This document shows positions 56,931 through 64,000 of a stretch of DNA of 64,000 bases, one piece after another. Source of the DNA: Magnaporthiopsis rhizophila (lineage: Eukaryota > Ascomycota > Sordariomycetes > Magnaporthales > Magnaporthaceae). The DNA is taken from positions 335,706 to 399,705 of the forward strand of contig PYSS01000020.1 in NCBI GenBank assembly GCA_003049465.1, in the 5' to 3' direction. Numbering within the stretch: position 1 is the first letter of the stretch; each line of letters starts with the position of its first letter. The notes beneath the pieces are model-generated. The model did no database searches and was not told where the DNA came from. It was given only the letters and a program-made list of their open reading frames with translations. A program made the translations under genes and the position numbers.

Positions 56931-59402
56931 TCAATCATTTAGCTCACGGAGCTTCGCCTCGCGTTGCACAAAGAACTCCTTCCTCCTCTCACTTTTTGCG
57001 TGGCGACGCATTGCGGCCCTGTCGATCAGATTTGTCAACTCTTCCAGCTCGGGAAGCAGCTCGGCGCCCCATGCCTGGTTGAAGAGGTCCCTGGCGAGGG
57101 TGAGTGGGAGGCGGTTACGGCTCATGGCTACCGTCATGTGGTGCTTTCTTGGCGTCCACTCGTAACCGAACAGGTCAACGAGGCTCTCGGTGACGGCGCG
57201 TCGGACTGTGGGGTCAGGCACGTTGACCCCGACCCTCTTAAGCTCTGTCAGGAACTTGACTCCGCGCCCAAAGGAGTACGAGGCCATCTCGCCGTCCGGG
57301 CCGTTCAGCCCCTGCGGGTAGAGTAGCACGAAGCGAACGGTGCGATAGACGTGGCTCGTCTGGAACTTGTTGCCGAAGATGACTTGGACTGGGTGGTTCG
57401 GGTTGCTCAGCGGCAGATCTGCCGGTAGCCGCTGGAATGGCAACGACTTCGAGTGCTGGTACAGGAACATATCTGGTACGTCGGACGTCGGGATATTCAT
57501 CATGTATGCGCCAGAGGCTTCGGCTTGTCTGTAGTGACGGATGATCTCCATCGCTAGATTCTCCAACTTATCGAACTTATAGCGGCGACCCAGGTCCCGT
57601 AGCAACAGCATCCAGGCCTCGCAAGCTAGCGGGTAAGGGGTCTCCATCATCCGACGACCGAGGTCAATGTAGAAATCATGGGGATCGTTCCGCGTGTCGT
57701 AGGCGTCCTTGGTGTTATAGATGAGATACTGGGAAATCAGGTGGCTGGTTCCGGGGAGTATAGGAACGCCCCTGGAGCTCATCTCCGCCAGTACTGCGAG
57801 GACCATTTTCCGTCTGCCGCCGTGCAGGTAAGTCAATACGAGGTCGTTGAAGCCAAGTGCGAGATGGTCGAGACCCTCGGCAGACCTCACGGACAAAATT
57901 AGGCGGTACGTCTTCCAGTCACCCGAACGAGAGGCCTCGTCAAGAATGTTTTTCTGAGTGGTTGCATCATCATAGACCTCTGGATGAATGTCCGAGGCGA
58001 GGAGCTCCCGTAGGGTTTCCTCATCTCGTTGTGCCGTAAAGTGCTTGATGGCCGCCGAATATCGAGAACCACCCGTGTCGATCCTGAGGGTCTGGAGCTG
58101 CTCCAGTCGGTGAGCTAGAGACTCCACGGTCGGCTCTCGCAGAGCGATCGACTGCAGGGACAAGGGTCCGATGCTCCGCACTCCTAAAGCATGTACCAGG
58201 TGTATGGCCGTGTCGAGAGAGACCCAGGAGCTTGCAAACCAATCCGCCCCGAGAGAATCATCGTATGGCTTCTCGGCAATGCCAAAAATCTTGCCATGAA
58301 CGCGGTTCATCAGAGTGCGTATGTCTTCTCTCTCGAGTTGTTCGCCAGTGATGTCGTCCTCCAAGTCGCGGACCATCTCCTCTTCCTTGTGGAGGTGCAT
58401 CTGCGGAAAGTAGGCTGAGAGGAATTTGATGAACGTGCGCGCCTCGCGCGACCTCGGCCGGTCGTTGTGTCGGACCAAGATGCTCCTCCAGTATCTGGCA
58501 AGATTCGATTGACCCTGACCCCAGATGTGAGGGATCAAAGTGTCGTAGAGGTCGCGATGTGCACTCGCGACATACATGGACCTCAGAAGGGCTTGCATGC
58601 GGTTGCTCTTGTGCAGGGAGAAATCCATCAGGAGCCGCATGAACTCGGCCCTATCGTGCCCGAAGTTTGTGGCGAGACGAATATGCCAGCGGAATGCACT
58701 GTCCAGCTTCTCCTCGGCAAGGAGAAACCTCATGACGGTGTCGTACAGTTGAGGCCACTTCAGGTCATGGGCAACGCGCATCCATTCGGCGTAGACCCAG
58801 AGCTGGACCAAGAGCCTTTCGTCCCGGAGGGACAGGTCCAGAACGATTTTCCAGAAGTCGGCAGTGAGCGGGTGTTCTTCCTGATAGTACAACTGGCGGC
58901 GCTTGAACAGCTCGCCAAGCAGGAATGACGTATTGGGCTCTTTGTGAGTTCTCTGGCAGACGTTGAGTAGACATGCCCACAGCGCCAGATCTTTGCCGGC
59001 TCCCGGACGATTTATCAGGCAGTCATGCAGAAGGGCGCCCTCAGGAGACGACTCTTTGAGCGCTCTTGCGCTGTCCAACAACAGCCACTGCCATTTCCCG
59101 TAGCCACTCGTGTCCCCATCAGCGGGGCTCGGGGGAACGACGCGGCCCTGGGAGGACACCTCGCGGACAGAGTCTCGACGGCCCAGCCCTGGTGGCCATC
59201 GTGTGCCAGCTGCGAAGCTGGGCGCTGGGAACATGCGTTCCGAACCGGCGAAGAGCGTAGAATGGAGGCGGAGGGGAGGTGTGTGCGAGAGGCAGGCAGA
59301 AGCGACAGCGACAATGCAGGTGGTCGTGGATCGGTTGTGCCAGGAGGCGGCCAGTCGCATTGCTGGAAGACCTGTCCCTGTGCTCATGCGCCCGGCGTGC
59401 AT
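56931..59402 (-). CDS. Large helical-repeat (PPR-like) protein, probably mitochondrial
   Basis: Single exon, 823 aa. The N-terminus is rich in Arg, Ser, Thr and Ala with few acids, as in mitochondrial targeting sequences. The rest is helical with degenerate pentatricopeptide-like pairs, for example in SFLLGELFKRRQLYYQEEHPLTADFWKIVLDL and LGFNDLVLTYLHGGRRKMVLAVLAEMSSRGVP. The C-terminus is basic (RAAMRRHAKSERRKEFFVQREAKLREL). Fungal proteins of this size and build include CYA5/Pet309-type mRNA factors and the complex I factor CIA84; sequence alone does not let me choose. A role in mitochondrial gene expression or complex assembly is therefore inference. Confidence 0.72.
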   Translation of the reverse strand: MHAGRMSTGTGLPAMRLAASWHNRSTTTCIVAVASACLSHTPPLRLHSTLFAGSERMFPAPSFAAGTRWPPGLGRRDSVREVSSQGRVVPPSPADGDTSGYGKWQWLLLDSARALKESSPEGALLHDCLINRPGAGKDLALWACLLNVCQRTHKEPNTSFLLGELFKRRQLYYQEEHPLTADFWKIVLDLSLRDERLLVQLWVYAEWMRVAHDLKWPQLYDTVMRFLLAEEKLDSAFRWHIRLATNFGHDRAEFMRLLMDFSLHKSNRMQALLRSMYVASAHRDLYDTLIPHIWGQGQSNLARYWRSILVRHNDRPRSREARTFIKFLSAYFPQMHLHKEEEMVRDLEDDITGEQLEREDIRTLMNRVHGKIFGIAEKPYDDSLGADWFASSWVSLDTAIHLVHALGVRSIGPLSLQSIALREPTVESLAHRLEQLQTLRIDTGGSRYSAAIKHFTAQRDEETLRELLASDIHPEVYDDATTQKNILDEASRSGDWKTYRLILSVRSAEGLDHLALGFNDLVLTYLHGGRRKMVLAVLAEMSSRGVPILPGTSHLISQYLIYNTKDAYDTRNDPHDFYIDLGRRMMETPYPLACEAWMLLLRDLGRRYKFDKLENLAMEIIRHYRQAEASGAYMMNIPTSDVPDMFLYQHSKSLPFQRLPADLPLSNPNHPVQVIFGNKFQTSHVYRTVRFVLLYPQGLNGPDGEMASYSFGRGVKFLTELKRVGVNVPDPTVRRAVTESLVDLFGYEWTPRKHHMTVAMSRNRLPLTLARDLFNQAWGAELLPELEELTNLIDRAAMRRHAKSERRKEFFVQREAKLRELND

Positions 59403-60175
59403 CTGGGACTACCATGGCGCTGATAGATGCCCAGTCGATGGTCTTTGAGGGTGCATTGCTTCAGCTAGTTCCGAGGCAGCCGAGATTGGACGGTGGCCAA
59501 ATATTCTCTGCGCCTTCCCCGTCTGGTCTGCACCTTGGGCGCTCTTTCTCTCCAGCTACGTCTAGGCACTCTGCTGCTTGCGCGCCACTGGCCTCCCTTG
59601 CAGCTTCCCTTCAATGCGGGCAGCCCGGCAGGCAAGACGAAAATTCGATCCCTCCCACCCTTATCCTTATCCTTATCCTTATCGCCGTGCCGTCATCCGT
59701 CCCAACTTAACCTTGAACTCACGCTCCACACCGGGCCGCCACTCAAGCCTCCATCAAAGAGGCTCCACTCGACATGCTCTCCACTTAGGCCAAAGGAAGT
59801 TGTCGTTCGGGGTCACCGTCAGCAAGCTTTCATCTTCTCCACACCAAAACACAAGCCTTCGGGGATCGCTTTCATCCTCCCTACTTCATTCCCGCGGGCG
59901 TTGTTTGCTCTGCCATCGGTAGTCCTCGGCTTCGATCTGTGTACTCGCCGGGAAGTTAGCCCTCTCGTCCGTGATCTATCGACAACCAGAATACCAGATA
60001 ACGCCACGAACCCCGGCATTTTCTCAAGTGCGCGACTGTTCGCGACTGGGACTTTTTTTTTTTTTTTTTTTATACTCTTTTTTGTTTCTTCTTTCTTTCT
60101 CTTTTTGTTCCCTCTACTCCTTGCTCTAATCCTTTAGTTTAACTGTACCTCCAGTCCGTATCTCCAGCCGCCAGA
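59403..60175. promoter_or_regulatory. Divergent promoter region PPR gene / HRP1
   Basis: 770 bp between head-to-head genes; contains four tandem GATAAG sites (listed separately) and a T18-20 tract in the HRP1 leader near 60053-60071. Confidence 0.55.
59660..59683 (-). promoter_or_regulatory. Four tandem GATAAG hexamers
   Basis: CTTATC repeated four times on the plus strand, i.e. GATAAG x4 on the minus strand, 258-281 bp upstream of the PPR gene start. GATAAG matches the HGATAR site of fungal GATA factors (AreA/NIT2, SreA, WC types). May equally be a chance hexanucleotide microsatellite. Confidence 0.5.
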
Positions 60176-63100
60176 ATGACGGAACCCGAGTCGTTCGAAG
60201 ACGATCTCTTCGCCGATCTGTGAGCGCTACCTGGCCGCTCAATTTGGCATCACCCGACCGCCCTCGCGATGCCTGGACATCAGCCCTAATGACAGAACTT
60301 CTGCTAACGAGACCCTATCACGCGACAGCTATGCCGATGACGAACCTTCCTCCAAGCCGGCTCCTGCGGCCGCCCAGCCTGCGGCCCCAACGCCAGCCGT
60401 CTCTGCTCCAGCAGAAGCGCAAGCCGAGCCGCCTTCAGCAGATGGTGCTCAAGGCGGTGACGACAGCATGAACTACGAGGAGGATGATGAGGATGACGAC
60501 GTGGACTTCAATCTCGGCAATGGCTCCGTTTCGACAGCACAGTACTCTTCTGAGAGGCCTTCACATACACCAATGCCCTCGGCGCCAGCGCCGGCTCCAA
60601 CCGCGCGAGGTCCCAACTCTAAAGAAGACGGGTGAGTGGTTTTGACTTTTACGTGTAATGCTCTCATACCTTTCTTCACCAGCACCCAGGTCCAGTGGTG
60701 GCGCGAGCCCCAGGACCGATACCGGCACAGTGGCGGGTTCCGTGGCGGAGGTTGGTTTGGACTACACACCGTTGGGCTGGTGCACAGATGGCCGCTCGCT
60801 CGTGGAGGTGGAGGAGGAACTCTACGCAATGCCGGGCGGGCTACTTGAACGTGTCCAAAGACCTTGCGGGGCTTCGTTTTCGGCGGAGTGAGCGTTTGGG
60901 CTGTGACCATGGTCCCGGATCAGCACTTCAAAGCACGTCCGAGCTGCCTCGCTGGGCGACGAGTCAAGGGGAGAAGCAACAGGGTTGTTGGCAAAGAGCC
61001 GCATGGTCGCCTGCTGCGGAGGGCAGACAGACGGAGGAGCAGTCAGCTACAAGATCAACGCCCGGCACACGCCACCAAAAAAAGGTCGAAGCTATACCCA
61101 GAAGCGCCGAAGCGATAGTCAAGCCAGGAGCACGTTTTGTGTCCGATAGCCTCCAGCCAGCAGATACTCCATTATGAGCTCCGACGGACACCCTGGAGAG
61201 GGTGTCACTGGGTGCCGTAGCAAGATTGGCAGCGGATAGCGCTCGAAGGGCAGTACCTAGCTTGACGGTAGCAGAGCAAGACAGAAAGAGCAAGAACAGA
61301 CGCAGACACAGACCGGCAAGACCAAGAAAAAGAAGAAGCGTTCGACGACCGTCCAAGTGGCATCTCCACCTTGCGCTGCGTCTTGTTTTCTCTCACTTGT
61401 GGGAATCGCTGAGGCGTGCTGCCCGATCGCCACATCGACCCGCCCGGCCTGTCGCCAACCCTGAGGACTCCTCGACTCGCCCCCAGGTGACTGTTGGATG
61501 GGATTCGCTCAAGCGGTCACATAATACGCCACAACCAACAACACCTTCCTCCTCATGGACCACCCATGCGCTTCCACGATGTCAGGGCTAGGAGGGAATA
61601 GGGGTGGCATATATCATGGAGGGCGCTGAGGAAAATGTGTCCGTCGACCTCGGCTGTTCGCTGGAAATTTCCCTGCAGTGCAGGGATTCGCCTTCGACGA
61701 GCAACGTTGGCTTGATTTTGTGCCCCCATCCGGGATACTGTGACGGCCAGGACTCTTCCGCTCCCCCTCCTCGGGACCTCGCGAGCCCGGGGCCATAGGC
61801 GAAGAAGGAACTGGAGCGTCTGAATGATACACGGGCCGTGGAGAGACAGGCCTGGCTGGGGGAGGCCTCAGGAATTGAAACCAACTCCTCCACTGCACTT
61901 AATTGGCTTCGTCAGTACTTCAGAAGGCTCGCACACAATCAGACTAACACAGGAATCTCGGCAGTAAAATGTTCATCGGAGGCTTGAACTGGGAGACTAC
62001 GGACCGTACGTGCCATCTGAGGCTGCATAAGCCAACCCTTCAGGTCCAGAAAACCCAGGCGTGGCTAACACTCGGCATCATAGAGTCCCTCCGTGAATAC
62101 TTCTCGCAGTTCGGCGAGGTTATCGAGTGTACCGTCATGCGTGACGGCTCCACCGGCCGCTCCCGCGGCTTCGGCTTCCTGACTTTCAAGGATCCAAAGA
62201 CGGTCAACATTGTGATGGTGAAGGAACATTACCTGGATGGCAAAATTGTATGTCCTGCTCTCCCGCCTGTGCATGGAGGCTTCAGCTCGCGGGCGGAGGT
62301 TCGCTGACATGCATCCTACCCAACCCCCTAGATCGACCCCAAGCGCGCCATTCCACGAGATGAGCAGGAGAAGACGAGCAAGATCTTCGTTGGCGGGGTG
62401 AGCCAGGAGACGACGGACCAGGAGTTCAAGGACTTCTTCGCCCAGTTTGGCAGGGTCGTGGACGCGACCCTTATGATGGACAAGGACACAGGCCGGCCCC
62501 GCGGCTTCGGTTTCGTCACGTTCGAGTCTGAGGCGGGCGTGGACGCATGCCTAGCGCAGGAGCTCGAGATCCATGGCAAGCCCATCGAGGTCAAGAAGGC
62601 ACAGCCCCGCGGCAACATGCGCGAGGAGGAGGAGGCCAACCGACGCGCCGGCGGCGGTCCCGGCAACAAGTTCCGCAAAGGCGGCGGCGGCGGCCCGGGC
62701 GGCGACGACCAGCAGGGAGGCGCCGGCGCCGGCGGCAACGGCGGCATGGGTGGTGCTGCGCCCGGAGGCATGACGCCGCAGATGATGGCCAACTACTGGC
62801 AGCGCATGCAGCAGTACTTCCAGATGATCCAGCAGCAGCTCGCCATGAACCAGCGCAACATGGGCTTCCAGATGAACCCGCAGATGATGCAGATGATGCA
62901 GATGCAGCAGATGCAACAGATGCAGCAGATGATGGCCGCCCAGGGCCGCGGCGGGCCCGGGGTCAACCCCATGGCGGCCATGGGCAACATGAACCCCCAG
63001 ATGATGGCTCAGATGCAGCAGATGATGGCAGCCCAGCAGGGCGGCGGCGGACCTGGTGGTCCCGGCGGTCCCGTCGCTGATCCGTCCGGCGGCGGTGGCG

Positions 63101-63639
63101 GTGGTGGCGGCCAGGGCAGTGCCGACGGTAGTGTCGACGGCAGCCAGCAGCCGAACCGAGCGCCGTTTAACGCATACGACCAGCAGATGTTTGAGCAGCA
63201 GAAGCTGGAGCAACAGCAGCACAGCAACAACAACCAGCAGCAGCAGCGGCACCGCGGGCCGCAACAGCAACAGCATCGCCAGGGCGGTGGTGGTGGGGGG
63301 TACGGCGGCGGTCACCACCAGCAGCAGCAAGGAGGGTACGGCGGTGGCATGGGCGGCGGTGGCCCCACGTCTTGGGAGGGCATGTACGACGACGTCCCCC
63401 AGCCCAACTTCAACCAGGGCGGCGGCGGTGGTGGTGGTGGCTTCCGCAACAACAACAATAACAACAACCGCGGTGGCGGCCATATGAACAACAACAACCG
63501 CAACCAGCACATGGATCCCAACAACGCGCCGCCGCCAAACGCGCCGACGGGCCCCAAGAACGCGGGCAAGCCGGGCTCCAACTACCGCGGCGGCGGCAGG
63601 GGTATGAACAGGGGCTTCCACCCTTATGCTCGTGGCTAG
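60176..63639 (+). CDS. HRP1: Hrp1/Nab4-type hnRNP, mRNA 3'-end cleavage factor IB
   Basis: Five coding exons (60176-60219, 60329-60631, 61965-62005, 62084-62247, 62332-63639) give 619 aa. Exon 1 (MTEPESFEDDLFADL) and exon 2 encode an acidic N-terminus. After an exceptional 1333-nt intron, ending with a CTAAC branch site and CGGCAG, RRM1 begins (KMFIGGLNWETTDQSLREYF; RNP1 RGFGFLTF), followed by RRM2 (KIFVGGVSQETTDQEFKDFF; RNP1 RGFGFVTF). Residues ~290-619 are Gly-, Met- and Gln-rich with polyN, polyQ and RGG-like ends, a prion-like region. Hrp1 binds the polyadenylation enhancement element, directs cleavage, and shuttles with mRNA. The other introns are 72-108 nt. Confidence 0.94.
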
Positions 63640-64000
63640 CAGACACGCTCGTAGGGTGGGGGAGCCGGAAGATTGCAGAAGGAAAGCCGAATCGAGCCAG
63701 CCCGGACAACCAAGACGAGGATTCATCAAGCGCGGTTGTCAAAACTTTCATGTGACTGCTTCATTGCGGTCTCGTCTCTCTCTGTGTCTCTCTCTCTCTC
63801 TTTTATTTCCATTTTTACCCGTCATTGACTATTATTTTCCCCCGTCTTCTCAACTCACTTTTCAATTTCATAGCTGCCGCCGTCTTCTCGTTCTGTTTTG
63901 TCTATTTTCCCCCGCTTCAGCCCCTTTATCTTTTTTTAGTCCAGGGCTCAATCCTCGCGGCGGCATATAGAGCTCCCGGAGGTTTAGTGGGGGGGGAGGG
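63640..64000 (+). other. HRP1 3' region
   Basis: Contains CT-rich runs (63774-63806) and T-rich sequence; the window ends in this region. No gene. Confidence 0.6.

Noticed and set aside
60695..61591. Frames of 130-160 codons within the long HRP1 intron
   Set aside because: No family resemblance, no plausible splice connections in phase with the RRM exons; left as intron pending cDNA.
62551..63729. 392-codon minus-strand frame opposite HRP1
   Set aside because: His/Leu/Val-rich complement of the Gly/Gln/Met-rich low-complexity tail.

Overview
This is nuclear DNA of a filamentous ascomycete, most likely a Sordariomycete. The evidence is GC-rich exons with a strong GC3 bias, AT-richer spacers, GT-AG introns mostly of 60-150 nt with CTAAC/CTRAC branch points just before the acceptor, and an all-fungal gene set (ERG4, AVT3, GH47 mannosidase, BIM1-like copper proteins, Snu13, Tlg2). 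Recurrent CCTAGGTA/TAGGTAGG strings in spacers recall Magnaporthales genomes, but that placement rests on memory and is weak. There are no operons, no tRNA or rRNA genes that I can recognise, no CRISPR array and no intact transposon.

Layout. 1-14 kb is looser and more accessory-like. It holds YTM1 (ribosome biogenesis) followed by a (GT)99 microsatellite, two divergent secreted or GPI-anchored BIM1-like (X325-type) copper-protein genes separated by 2.3 kb, a spacer with a four-copy degenerate repeat, an MFS transporter of the anion:cation symporter type, a 3.2 kb gene-free stretch, and a C2H2 zinc-finger gene with a remarkable His-rich repeat. 16-30 kb holds a coiled-coil (golgin-like) gene, a small unknown gene, transketolase (six coding exons), the BMT6-type rRNA methyltransferase with a telobox-like promoter motif, and a SAC-domain phosphoinositide phosphatase. 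30-46 kb is a dense housekeeping block: SNU13, VMA3, ERG4, AVT3, RPB11, LSM5 and a WRN-like DEDDy exonuclease. 46-64 kb holds AP-1 gamma adaptin, a GH47 mannosidase, calmodulin, the syntaxin TLG2, a mitochondrial PPR-like protein and the mRNA 3'-end factor HRP1.

Functional themes: RNA metabolism (YTM1, BMT6, SNU13, LSM5, RPB11, HRP1, exonuclease) and endomembrane traffic or vacuole (SAC phosphatase, VMA3, AVT3, AP-1 gamma, TLG2, GH47, coiled-coil protein) dominate, but neighbours do not form a dedicated pathway cluster.

Most coding regions were reconstructed by joining reading frames at canonical splice sites and checking that phase and family-conserved residues are continuous. Notable gene-structure oddities are a GC-AG intron, a 13-nt micro-exon in VMA3, a 12-nt terminal coding exon in ERG4, an ATG-only first coding exon and a 16-nt exon in calmodulin, five introns in an 82-codon LSM5, and unusually long introns in RPB11 (793 nt) and HRP1 (1333 nt). 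I do not see a clear undescribed multi-gene system. The best leads are the BIM1-like pair, the four-copy repeat near 7.1-7.4 kb, the dispersed TAGGTAGG motif, and the exonuclease with acidic repeats plus a helicase-type HTH.
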